64,000 nucleotides of DNA, taken from assembly GCF_000208865.1 (NCBI RefSeq), contig NC_018398.1, positions 1,364,001 through 1,428,000 on the forward strand, read 5' to 3'. Below are positions 25,504-36,122 of the stretch, piece by piece. Under the pieces are notes generated by a model that did not search any database, was not told where the DNA came from, and saw only the letters and a program-made list of their open reading frames with translations. Source of the DNA: Neospora caninum Liverpool. Taxonomy: Eukaryota; Apicomplexa; Conoidasida; Eucoccidiorida; Sarcocystidae. The translations under genes and the position numbers were made by a program. Position 1 is the stretch's first letter, and every line of letters starts with the position of its first letter.

Positions 25504-28500
25504 TGTGCAGAAAGCAATCGTCTCCTGGAACGGGGATTCTGAGTTCAGGTGTTGTCAGGTTGGGGCCGCCTGCAAGCATCGATACACAACGGAGAGCGGA
25601 TTCGAGTCCTGTGGTTGTTCAGCGGCATGCTTTCTCCTGCGAGAGAGAAAAAAAGCGGTGGATGTGTGCGTTTTTTCTGTTTCGCTCCCAGCGAAAAGCA
25701 CACACCTAGAAACACATGCAACGACGCCGCAGAAAAAGAACTGTGGACTGAGATCGTTTTGAGAAGGACAGGTTTATGCGGTTGGAGGCTTGTATGTGCG
25801 GCCATTTCAGCGCGCGCACTTCAAGGGAAAGGACGCTGTAACGGCCACAGAAAAAATACGCGAAAGCGACAACCTCTCAAAAGCGCAACTCCGCGGCGTC
25901 ACAGTGTGTCAACTTGCCAGGCTACGGACCAACTAGCCGGATCCCGCCGTGAAGGAACGAAGGCGCAAAAAAAACGGGCTCGCAACCGATCTCTGAGCCA
26001 TTCAAAGGTAGAAATTACCTCTTCGAGAGAGGAGGCGAAAGGCGTAGACGTCGAGTAGCAGATCTGTGCTTGAAGGCACTCCGTCTTCGGTGAATTTGCA
26101 GCAAAAAACCGGCTATTTGGGCACGCGCTCGAAAAAAACGTCCAACCAATGATTAACGAGGTGACGACGAAGGAGCTGGAAAGCTGGAATAAGAGGTTGT
26201 TCGCGCCACAAGAGGAGGGATTCAAACGCGATTACCAGAACGAAGGGCAAACTGTTCTCGCAGTAAGACTTCCTTCCACAAAGGTCACCTGCGCATTGCA
26301 CTCTCCTTTCGTACGAAACACCTGCCGGCTGGTCGAAGGCAGAGAAAATGATGCAAAAACTACCTTGTCGAAATGCTCGCTATTTTCCAGGAAAAGCCGG
26401 CAAGACGGACAGGCCTAGCTAGTACACGTTGACGCTGGGTCACGGGCGGCACAACTGCAGCAACGGAGGTTCGGTGACGAGTCGCCTACACAGTTGGAAA
26501 ATGAAAGTACATCGATGATATGGGAAGCCCACGCGTTTCCAAGTAGGGAAACTTGCTTGTTTTATGCTCAAAATTTCTGCGCCGCTGACCTGTGGAGGAT
26601 TTTCCACAAGACACAGGAAGCGGCGCCTCTTGCAGCCACGTTGTTCTTCGTGCTGGAGAGGCGGTCACCTCTTCTTTACCGCTCTCTTAAGTCCCTCGCG
26701 GCTTTTCTGTCGCCTTGTGTCCCATTGAAGACAAGCACGAGCGGAAAGTGGTGAAAAGAAAATGAATCAGACGCATCCAGTGCAGGTGGGATTTTTGACG
26801 GACGATGCCGGGGCACGGTTGTGTCGCTCGGCGACTTTTCTGTCCGCTCCACAGCTCGTAGACACACATGCAAGTCACCTCGCTCGCGAAGAAGATTCGA
26901 GGACAAGGCTGCAGTGAAGCGTTCGATTTTCCGACAAAAACAGTCCAAGGAACGGAGGCGAAAATGGTGGTGTCCGAGGAAGGTGAGTCTCCTGTCACCC
27001 TCTTTTCCGCCGTTGCTTGAGCAGAGAGGTGAGGAGGCAATCAAGTGTGTACTCCGCGCGAAAGCTGTGCGGTCATGGACTAGGACGGTCTCAGGGGGTT
27101 TGTGTCACCTCAATCCCATGCTGTCTACTGGGGACCCCGCGAGAGACAGAAGAAAAACGTCCAATCTCCTGTTCCCCTCGATTGTCTTCCTTTACATGTA
27201 TGCATTCGCACGTAAACCGGGGACGCGTACGCAACCACGCACCGGTCTCCGAGAGGAAAACCTGCAACGACTAGACACGTTTTCTTCTCGCAGCGGGAAC
27301 GCCCACTGCGGGAGCACTGTGGAGTACTCGTTGTATTGTTGCGTGGTTTCGCCCACGTTTGAGAACTGGCTTCAGCTGTAGCTCATCAAAAGGCAACGCA
27401 TCCATTGGGCTGTTTTGCTCTCGTTCAAAGGATGCGGCAGTCCCGAGGGAGATTTCGCCGGCGTAACTGACCTGGGACCAGCACGAAGACATCCACCCCC
27501 TGATTATTAATGCACAACGAGTGAGGAACGACTTCAAAGATGAAACTGTTAATTCCGTGACAGTTAAGCGTTGACTCATGTGTCACACAGTTACAGAGAG
27601 TCCCTCGTCTGTTTCACAGTCTACTGCGACCACAACACGGAACCGCACCGAAACGGAACGCATTTTTCTGGGGGCTCGACTGGGTAACCAGGGTTCTCAT
27701 GCAGTCCTGAGTTGACACAAGATGTGAACTTGGAATAATAAAGCGACAATGAGATTTTCTCTCACAAAACCGGGCATGCTTGCGTGCCTCCAGGAAGTCC
27801 GAGCGACTCGCCACTTCAGTCTGTGTGACCTTGCCATTGGAAGGCCGGGACGATACATAGTGTCGGTCTTGTGCTTCTTCCTGCGCCTCGTGACGAAATA
27901 ACACCATAACGTGACTAAGCTGCTGGGCGCATCGCTTCAACCGCACAGGAAACTGAAAAGGACTGCGGTTATGAGAGACGGAGGACCACACAGTCGTCAT
28001 TGTTCCTGTACTAGGGCGTCCCGACTTGCCAGTTCAGGACTGTCCAGCTTGGAACTCTCAGGAGCGCGGGTTGCTGCATGACTGCCACATAAGAACAGTG
28101 GTGTTACAGCGCTGAGCGAGCGTGCACTGAAAAATAACCTCCGGGAAGAGACCTCCACAGAATGCACTGGCAAAGCTGCCGGGCGAAAGATTCCCCTCCG
28201 CACGGACAGGCGGCGTGTTTGACAAGATTGAGATCTGCACTGGAACTGATTAGTCCCTCGGCACATCCTACCTCTCCTCTGTATAAGTCGTTCCCAAAGA
28301 AACGCGTTGACACCGAGCCCCCATGCAGGACAAAAGGCGTTTCCCTGTCAACTGCTCCAGTTCAGTATTGCATTCAGGGTGTACCGACCATGCTGTAGCC
28401 GTTGGAGGAAATTTAACGACTTTCTGTCTCTGCGTTTTTTTAACATGGCAGCACGAAGAAGCGTCTGTGGTTTTCGGAAGCCCATAGGTTGGCAAAAGCG

Positions 28501-28880
28501 TTGGCCTCCTTTGTCGACGGCCCCGCCTTGGATGCAGCTTTTCACACAACAAAAAATGGTTTCGATTCGCTGCCGTAACACATCGCTGGCTATCCCTTCT
28601 CAACCCACGACCTTTTTCGCGTTAGATTCTGGATGTGCGATATTCCTTTCACATACCGGAGCACCCTGTCACGGGGCTTCGGACACAGCGAGTCCTGAGG
28701 CAAGTAAAAGTCAACTGGGATCCCCTTCCGAGACTTCCGACAGGAGTTTTTAATCTACCCACAAGGTGTGGAGCTCCGTGCCTAAGACGAGAAGTTTGAA
28801 ACTTGAAACTGTAACCCCTGTGGCTGCACCCGATACATGCGCAGGCAGCCGCAGAAAGGCAAAAAGACTTTGATGGAAGT
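25504..28880. other. Intergenic region with unresolved small open frames
   Basis: Upstream of the Trp-motif protein and downstream of the SET gene. A plus-strand frame from ATG 26868 ends at a good donor (gaggaag|gtgagt) and can be spliced to an acceptor near 27295. The resulting protein has no recognisable feature. A minus-strand candidate at 27614-28000 is listed separately. Nothing else convincing was seen. Confidence 0.4.
27614..28000 (-). CDS. Doubtful small hypothetical protein
   Basis: A 128-codon frame from a genuine ATG at 28000. Residues 1-77 read like a charged helical protein (FPVRLKRCAQQL, HEAQEEAQDRHYV, SRSDFLEARKHAR). They are followed by a possible GTGAGA donor, after which composition becomes less protein-like. 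A spliced form would have a different C-terminus. No family is recognised. It could equally be part of the SET gene's 3' region or chance open sequence. Confidence 0.25.
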   Translation of the reverse strand: MTTVWSSVSHNRSPFQFPVRLKRCAQQLSHVMVLFRHEAQEEAQDRHYVSSRPSNGKVTQTEVASRSDFLEARKHARFCERKSHCRFIIPSSHLVSTQDCMRTLVTQSSPQKNAFRFGAVPCCGRSRL

Positions 28881-30746
28881 TTAGTGCAGGAGAGCCCAGT
28901 ATTGATTGTCGTAGCTGGTGAAGATCTCCTCGCCTTCTGCAATATCCCGTGTTGCGACTACATAAACACGATCTTTGGCGCGTTTTTTATCATACGCGAC
29001 ATGAAATCTGGCAGTGACTCCAGGCCCCTTACGACCGTCTGCATACCAGCGGCCGTCATTCACAAAGGCGCCAGCGCCGCCGAAGACAAAAGGGAGTCGG
29101 TAGCCAACTAAATACTGATACTGCATGCCTACGCGCATCACGTGAGTCGAAGTCCCCATACCGCGGAGCATCATGGCCACCTTCCGATCTACACACACTC
29201 CCGCGTACTCTCCGATACGCGAGCGGGCGCTGTACGCTCTCGTGGCGTAGACGCCCAGGCCGCTCCCGCGACCGAGGGAAGAAGCAGATACGACTAGACC
29301 ACACGCAATCGACGGAAGGAAGGGCCCTTTTGACGGGGTTCTAGAGGACTGAGAGGACAGCATACGAGCAGGCGTCTCAGAAGCTTGTCTCGAAGGCGTT
29401 GCCGCTTGGTTGGCGGAGCTCGGCGCCTCTCCCCATCTCCTACCCCGTCCGGCGGCCAGTTGCTGCGTCACACGCCTCGCCGCGTACGTGGCATCCGCGC
29501 CACAGCTTTTCTCGAGGGTGCCGACCCTGGAGGTGTCTTTCTCCTTCGTTCCACACGACTGGGCTTCTACTGTCTTTGACGGCGTCTGCTCACCTGCGTA
29601 TACAGCCGAAAGGAGAAGGGCCGGAACTTCTGCAGCTGCCGGGGAAGTCCCCAGAAAGCCACGGACGGGCGAGCACTCTGTTCTGTCTCCCGCTGGCGCA
29701 GCGCCTCGTGACTGAGTAAGTGGCGCGCGGGCAGAACTTGGCTGTTCTGGCCTCTCGCCATCTGCATGTAAGGGTCCAAGGTGCGTCGAACAATCTCTAG
29801 AACTGTCGGACGAGGCATGGTGTGGCTGCTGATCTCCAGAAAGTCGGCGCGCAAGGGAGTCTCTCTCAGTGCGCGTCACTTCTTCCAGTGCCTTGTCTCC
29901 GCAGGCAGACGACGGTGAGCCTGCAGCGACCGCTGCATCCACGACTTCGCACCCCAACTCTGGCATCTTTTCTGCACTCGAGGTGTCGCCTCCCGTGACA
30001 GTCCTCAGCGCGAGTCGGGGCGAATCATTCTCGCAGAGATGTGAGGGGCTGGGCGCCTGAGTTGACAGCGAAGACGCGAGCAGAATGCCGCACATGGCCG
30101 ATTCACTGAACGGCGGCGCCCGCCCTTCACGACACATGTCTTTCTGATTGTTTTCACCGAACGCGGCCGGACATGTTTGTGCATCGTCTACAGAACCCGT
30201 CGCGGGTGGATCAGACTGAGCAGCGGGGCCGTTTGAAAGGGGTTTCTGCGAAGTCATGATCTTCCGTCGCTTGCGCCCTGTTGCACTGGTTGGAAACGGA
30301 CGAGAGGCATGCGCGCTATCGCCAGGCGATGCAGGAGAGTCCGCACCGTTTTGGGTTCCTGGATTGTCGTGAGACAGAGGTTTCGTGCGAAGGCCTAGAT
30401 GGCTGAGCTCTGTGGATCCGTTGCTGGCCGAGGAAGTTCCAGTCGCACTGCCCCTCGCCCCGGCTGATGGCGGCGGCACTGCAGCGCCGCCTGCCAGATT
30501 TCGCTTTTTCTTTGGAGTCGGCGGCCATGAGGGATTCTTGAAAACAAATCTGGACGGAAGCAGCGGCAGAAGGAGGGGATGAATAAACGAGCTCGTGCCG
30601 GGGGAGGCGTTTTGGCCTTGAACGTTGTTTTGAGCGGGTGTTTGCAGAGCCTGGTCTTTCGTCGCTTTGCTGGGAGCAAGGAACTGATGACGGGAGTTCC
30701 CTTGTCCTGTCCAACAAGGAGAGGCAGTCAACTGACTAGAATCCAT
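28881..30746 (-). CDS. SET-domain protein, divergent, SET at the extreme C-terminus
   Basis: Probable protein methyltransferase or SET-fold protein of 621 residues from the first in-frame ATG at 30746. The frame stays open upstream to about 30932 without an ATG. The first about 470 residues are Ser/Pro/Thr-rich and disordered in appearance. The SET domain occupies about residues 480-621. It opens with GSGLGVYATRAYSARSRIGEYAGV, continues with GGAGAFVNDGRWYAD where most SET enzymes have the N-H-S/C motif, and ends with VVATRDIAEGEEIFTSYDNQYW, equivalent to the usual GEELTYDY. The protein ends six residues after the Tyr-Asp pair, so there is no cysteine-rich post-SET. The missing H-S/C leaves catalytic activity open, although the Tyr of SYDN and the GxG loop are present. 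Confidence 0.83.
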   Translation of the reverse strand: MDSSQLTASPCWTGQGNSRHQFLAPSKATKDQALQTPAQNNVQGQNASPGTSSFIHPLLLPLLPSRFVFKNPSWPPTPKKKRNLAGGAAVPPPSAGARGSATGTSSASNGSTELSHLGLRTKPLSHDNPGTQNGADSPASPGDSAHASRPFPTSATGRKRRKIMTSQKPLSNGPAAQSDPPATGSVDDAQTCPAAFGENNQKDMCREGRAPPFSESAMCGILLASSLSTQAPSPSHLCENDSPRLALRTVTGGDTSSAEKMPELGCEVVDAAVAAGSPSSACGDKALEEVTRTERDSLARRLSGDQQPHHASSDSSRDCSTHLGPLHADGERPEQPSSARAPLTQSRGAAPAGDRTECSPVRGFLGTSPAAAEVPALLLSAVYAGEQTPSKTVEAQSCGTKEKDTSRVGTLEKSCGADATYAARRVTQQLAAGRGRRWGEAPSSANQAATPSRQASETPARMLSSQSSRTPSKGPFLPSIACGLVVSASSLGRGSGLGVYATRAYSARSRIGEYAGVCVDRKVAMMLRGMGTSTHVMRVGMQYQYLVGYRLPFVFGGAGAFVNDGRWYADGRKGPGVTARFHVAYDKKRAKDRVYVVATRDIAEGEEIFTSYDNQYWALLH

Positions 30747-33700
30747 TTGACAGCCTGATATAGTCTCTGCTACCCCCGGTGACAGGTCATCCACGACGAC
30801 CGCGAAGGCTGAGAGGCGCGTCGATCGGGTCGTCGCGTGCTGCGGCGTTCTGGAACAGCGGTCATCACACACGCCGGTCCTGTCCTTTTCGGTGGGTCCT
30901 CTTTGTTTGCGTTCGCTTGGGGCTACTCGCAAGATCTACAGCATAACCAAGCGGGCATCGCCGGCGGCCCACCGTCAAAGAGTGCATTGACACCACGGCG
31001 GAACCAGAGCCCGCGGGAAGCGTTGCCTGACTGAAGTGGGAGGGCTCCGAGTTTCACGATGGAAAAACCGGAGGTTTTGAAAAGCGGTGAGTGAGTGGCA
31101 ACTTTGCCAAAAAAGCACAGCAGAGCGACAGAGTCGGGTAACACGCGCTGCGTCTTCACCACACATACAGCACAGAGCAAAAGAGTCTAACCTCAGTGTT
31201 TTCAATGAAAAAAGCCAGAAAAAAAGCTAACTTTAGCAGAGAAAATCCTCCAGCGATTGAATGCAATGAGGGACCAGTGGCTGGTCGTGGTATAATGCCA
31301 TGCTCGACTTTGCACTGGAGTTCAACCCCCAGACAAGCTGCCGCCCGTCGAACAGAAGCATCGGGCAGTTCGTCAGTCCCACCATGGATTTCCATTCCGA
31401 TCTGCGTATCGGCCACCACGCCACGGGGTACGTGTTTGCGAGCATTTATCGCCCTCGAAACAGATCAGATGCGGAGCATCTTTCGGGTGAATAGAAGAGA
31501 TGCTTCCATCGTTGTTCGTCTCGACACGATTTCGTCCCGCATGTGAGGAGACGAGACACAGTATAGAGAAAGCGGGGCTCATGTCCAGCGTCGGACTCCC
31601 CTTCCCGTCAAATAGGCGAGGGACACGAGCCCGTAACCACACTGTTTGTGGCAACTGCGTGTATGCCACTTACCACAATATCCTAAACGGGAAATGTGCA
31701 TGTCACGTGTTCTCGTACCATTCCAATGCACTACTGGTAGCGGTCGAACGTGGTCAAGCTCGCGCCACTTTCACACACCTGTACGCCCGTACAATCGCCT
31801 GGGGTAACGTATCATCATTCTTCGCTCAAAATATCTACGACCGTATGGTCAAAGAGTTGCTGTCACCTGCAGCTTCTCCCACTTGATCTAGTGATCCGGT
31901 TCCTCTTTTCACGTGGGTAACTCCTGTGCGCGAGGCTAGCTCCAGTACCGTCTATAAGGCCGGGACTGTTGTATCGGAGGATGCAAACAAGCCACCTTCC
32001 TCTCTATTCCGATAGCGAGATGTGCCACGAGCAGCAATAGCTTCATAGCAGACTAGTGCTCATACCGTGCACATTTCCTCGTCGACGTTCTACCTCCAGA
32101 TCACTTCAGTAAGAATACCAGTTTCCTGACTGCCCCGAATCATCTGCCTGTCTGGTGGGGGCTGAAGTCTCCATCCAAATGATTGTCAGTCCTTTGTGTA
32201 ATGTAATCGAATCAGGAAACCATTCGTTAGTCCCCGCGCCGCGTCCTTCCCCTCGCTGGCCTCCGAATCGTGGAATGAAGCTAGTGCACGTATGGTTGTT
32301 GTGACGCCGCGCACGATGAAGCGGAAGCTCTATTTATGTGCTGCCATTCTCCAAGGAGCAAAAGCGTTTGTCTTTCCATTCAGTCTCGCCGTACGCAGGT
32401 ACAAAAGCAAGACAAAACGTAGAGCGACATGTGGGAGGAGGGTCAGAATTACGATCTAGCTGCTGCAATCCACTCGCACCCAAATGCGGTTGTCCGCTCC
32501 GTTTTCGGGATTTTCGGGACAGGATACTGTCCGCAGGAAATTTGAGCTCGAGGTCTCCTCTGTGTAACATTTTCTTCCGCGCCTCCGCGCCAGTCTAATT
32601 CCTTCGAGGGTCACGGAGGCATTCGCGGCGACCCGACTGTTCTTGCCCAGCTGCCTCTCGCGGCTAGCAGCAGTGCTCGCCTTAGCTGTACTCTCTCTTC
32701 CCATAGCATATATATCTACTACAGAGTTAGGGCAGCTCATCCTCAAGTTCTCGATGCCCCCAGTGACTGCATCAGAACCGATCGACCCCACGAACTAGCA
32801 TACCCGAATATCAGGAGTGAATTTTCACGACTTCTGCTGTTTGCCGTTGCAGAGTTGGTATCCGTCTCTCCGCAGGCAAGGCGCTGGAGGTACGGATTCA
32901 AGGAAACCTCTAAGTGACGTTGCTTTCAAAGAACTTTCAGATAGTCAAAGTGGTGGGTAACGGCAGACAGACGGCTGACGCTACTAGTCCTCAAAGTATT
33001 TTGTCTGGCTTGGCAACGAAACTCTACGGACACACCTACAGAGAAGTATCGTGCTCCACAGGTTTTCTTTCGGTTTTGCTCAACAACCGTGTGCCCAAAT
33101 GGCGCCCACTTAACGAATGCATCCACGTTTTCGTGTACGAAAAGCCTCAGTTCTGCAAGATGCGGCGATTGCCTGCCTTCTCAACAACGTCAGCGTCGTC
33201 CAGCAAAAACACACCACACACGTGCAACGGCTCCCGACCTAGTCCCACCACGTGACCATTCACCATATATTTTCTCGGATTGACTCTGGCTGACGCTATA
33301 CCGCCTTCTCGGTCCACCGTCCTGTCGTGAACTCTGCTTGTCGCTTGATTGCTGTGACAGATATTGCCAGCGCGGCAACACCTCGCGTGTCAAACAGCGA
33401 CGCAGTTGGACGGGGACGGAAGTCGCGCCGTGCACGAATGTGCTTCTTCCGGTTCCTCGACTGTACAGATACCCTTTGCTACAACGTTGCGGAGATAGTT
33501 GCTATCTTGCGGTGCGCGCGAATTCCCGGGAGGTTTTCGTGCTGCGACATCGTTGTGAACAAGCGGTACGCAGAGATCCGGTAACTTCTGGTTCTCAGTT
33601 TAGCCGAGACCACCCCTGCACTGTTCACAAGGTGGACAGTACGAGGTTTCGCGGCTACTTTGCCTTACTCCAGCATTTCTTTTCATTCGAGTCCAAAGCC

Positions 33701-34214
33701 CCCCGCAAGGGGTCGGCAGAACTGCAGTGAGAGCGTGAGGAAACGTTGGCACCTGCGTGGCCGCGCGCCCACACAGCGTGCTCCCCATCGCTTCTATTTT
33801 TTCCTTCAGATGGGAAAAAATGGAGAAGGGAATGGTGTCCTGAGTGACTAGGAGCCTCCAACATACTGCGCGGAAACGGCACGATAAAGAACGGTGCGAG
33901 TGCCCGCGCATGCACAGGATATCGACAGGCAAGACAAGGTGGATGGCACGTCAGAGCGTGCGCTCCTCTGGAACTTAGTATTGGACGAGGGGGCGACGCT
34001 ACGGTGCAAGAGAGACCAGCCATGGGTTCCGTGACAGAACCCAGCGGTAGGACAGTGCCCCCCCTCTTCCCGTAAAAGACTACCCTCTGCCGAATGGTAC
34101 AGGGAATAAAGCTACACGAAACTGAAGGGGCCATGTTCCTGCGGATTTCTTCGGTATTTCTCCGGCGCGGAAGAGCCAACTTGAGGAACTGCTACGTCTG
34201 ACAGCACCCGTACT
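30747..34214. other. Gene-poor region, no gene supported
   Basis: About 3.5 kb upstream of the SET gene. Open frames are short, overlap on both strands and lack motifs. The 31890-32330 stretch has no frame above about 60 codons and contains only unremarkable mixed sequence. No RNA gene was identified by eye. Confidence 0.5.
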
Positions 34215-34920
34215 TTAGGGATAGAATCTGTTCGCTGGCGAACTTGGAGACAAAACCCCGAATCGGTTAACGTTGCGTGCCAAAGTGGCAGCTGCGTGTC
34301 CCCTGCGGTTGCGAGTGCTTGAGTGCGGTTTCATGGTGCTGTCTTTCTGGGATCTTTGTACGGATTTTTGCATTCCATCCCACAAACGCCAGATATGCGT
34401 GCCGTGCACCACTTTGTCTCTGCAGATTTTTTTGTACCCTTTTTTCGTCGCTTCTCCTTTCCAAGCCTGTTCCCGTCGAACCCTCCTGCAGAGAGTGGTG
34501 TACGTACATGCGCGCCATGTGCGTTTTCGTTGTATCGTCGCGCGAAAGCTCACCTTCTTCAAAGTATTGTTCACTCCAAAGTTCTTCTTCCACCCAATGT
34601 AGTTGTATCCTCTCGCCAACATTTCCTTCGCATCCGAGTGTCGTGCGCGCAGCGAATTGCTTTCCTTCGCCGAGGACTGGGCCTCTCGTTTGTACCAGTC
34701 GCTTGTCGTGATTGATGAGATCCAGTTGTGTTAACGCGCCCGACTCTGGTGAGCGAAGCTTGTATATTTCCTTTTCGAGTCTCACAAAGGAGCTACAAAA
34801 GGCGCAATCGCGTGTCTTCTCAGAGAGGTCTCCGGATCCAGGAGCTCCTTTCGCCAGGTGAGGGCTGTCGGTGACATCCCGCCCTTTTTGTATGCCTTTA
34901 TAGCGAGGAACAAATCCCGG
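34215..34920 (-). CDS. Doubtful spliced hypothetical protein upstream of TPK2
   Basis: Two minus-strand blocks join in phase: 34920-34554, ending at gaagaag|gtgagc, and 34417-34215, starting after ctgcagag. Together they encode about 190 residues with no internal stop. Features seen are a CAFCSSF pair of cysteines, an RLEKEIYKL helix, and the segment HWVEEELWSEQYFEED across the junction. The downstream block contains THIWRLWDGM and ends in FYP. There is no ATG in the first block, so an upstream exon inside the purine-rich minus strand near 34940-35210 would be required. No family is recognised, and chance open sequence cannot be excluded. Confidence 0.3.
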
Positions 34921-36122
34921 CTGCGGATTTGCTTTTCACCTGAAGAACCCGTCTTCTCCAAAGTATTTGACAGAAGAGGCGCCAGGGTCCTGGTCCTCTT
35001 TTCTTTTTATCGCGGAGGTTTCGATTTTCCGTCTTCCGCCTCCAATTGCTTCCCTCGCCTCCCATCGACCGCTTGTCTTTTCAGTTTCTTTCACCGGGAC
35101 CCCGTTCGGCCTTCTGTATCTTTCTCGTACCTCCTTTGCTTTCTCCCGTCCCTCGGTCTTCTGATCCTGACACCCAATTCGCCGCTCTAAATACCGCCCT
35201 TTCCCCCTCAACGCGGTCTCTTTCCCCCCGCGGGTGTCCGGATGGCCAGAGACGCGTTCTCGATCAGAGACAGCTTCGTTTCTGCAGGGTTTTCCATCTG
35301 GAAAACAAACTCAACGGCTTCGCCTCGCACAAATAAAAACTCTGCCTCGGGCGCGTGCTCCCCTTGCAGCCCAAACACGAGTAGAGAGCGGCTGCGGAGG
35401 GTACACCGCCCAAATTCCCGTGCCGTTTTGGGAAGTGGCGAACGAACCGCAAAGCCGGCGTTCTTGAGCGGTGTTTCTTTCAGGCGGCCCTCTGTGGAGA
35501 CCGACCGAGATGTTTATGGGGGAGTCTGATCTCATCACCGGTCCATTTCCGTCGCCCACGCTTTCCTCTCTGTGGAAGACACGAAGCACGAGCGCGTGAA
35601 AAGACATGGTACGCGAGAAGAGGGTCAGGAAATCGTCGGGACGGTAACAGAGGTCGAGTGCGTCAAATCCGGTGACGCGCCGACAGGCGACATCCTCCTA
35701 TGCGTCGAGGTCGTTAATGGTTTGCCCGTTGACCGTGGTTTCCCGTCGCCGGGACACACTCTGAGGAAGGTGCCTGCAAGGGTTCTTTGTAGACCGTGCT
35801 TCGCTTTGTTTCACCCGGCGCTTGCTTGACGCCGAAGATCCTCGACGGACATTTTGGCTAGAGCGGAACGGGCTCTCGCGGCCAAGTTCTGGCGTATGGG
35901 CAGAGCACACGCGTCGTGTACTGGGAGCACAGCGTTTCGGAGTGTTGCTCGAAGTGCTGTACCTCCACGAAGAGGGCAGGAAGCCGCAGGGCGTTTCGGA
36001 GAGCAACACATTGAAGGTGGTCCCCGCGCGGCAGCTCGGCGCGTTCGACTGCGGGGCCTCGAGCTTGCTCTTTTGGGCGGAAGGTCAACGTTTTCCACGT
36101 TTTCCTTGTCACGTTCGGGAAA
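34921..36122 (+). promoter_or_regulatory. Pyrimidine-rich leader/promoter region of TPK2
   Basis: The plus strand from about 34930 to 35240 is strongly T/C-rich, with few G, directly upstream of the kinase gene. This is the kind of sequence often found around apicomplexan transcription starts and 5' leaders. No start site can be fixed from sequence alone. Confidence 0.4.

Noticed and set aside
22058..25762. Many long plus-strand frames opposite the Trp-motif protein
   Set aside because: GC-rich antisense shadows of a 3.2-kb coding exon.
26868..27470. Two-exon plus-strand candidate (ATG 26868, donor near 26982, acceptor near 27295)
   Set aside because: It splices in phase, but the protein has no recognisable feature or good coding composition. 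Left as unresolved, not called as a gene.
34936..35211. 91-codon minus-strand Lys/Arg/Glu-rich frame
   Set aside because: Probably a reading of the purine-rich complement of a pyrimidine-rich leader. Joining it to the downstream block would need an impossible 19-base intron.
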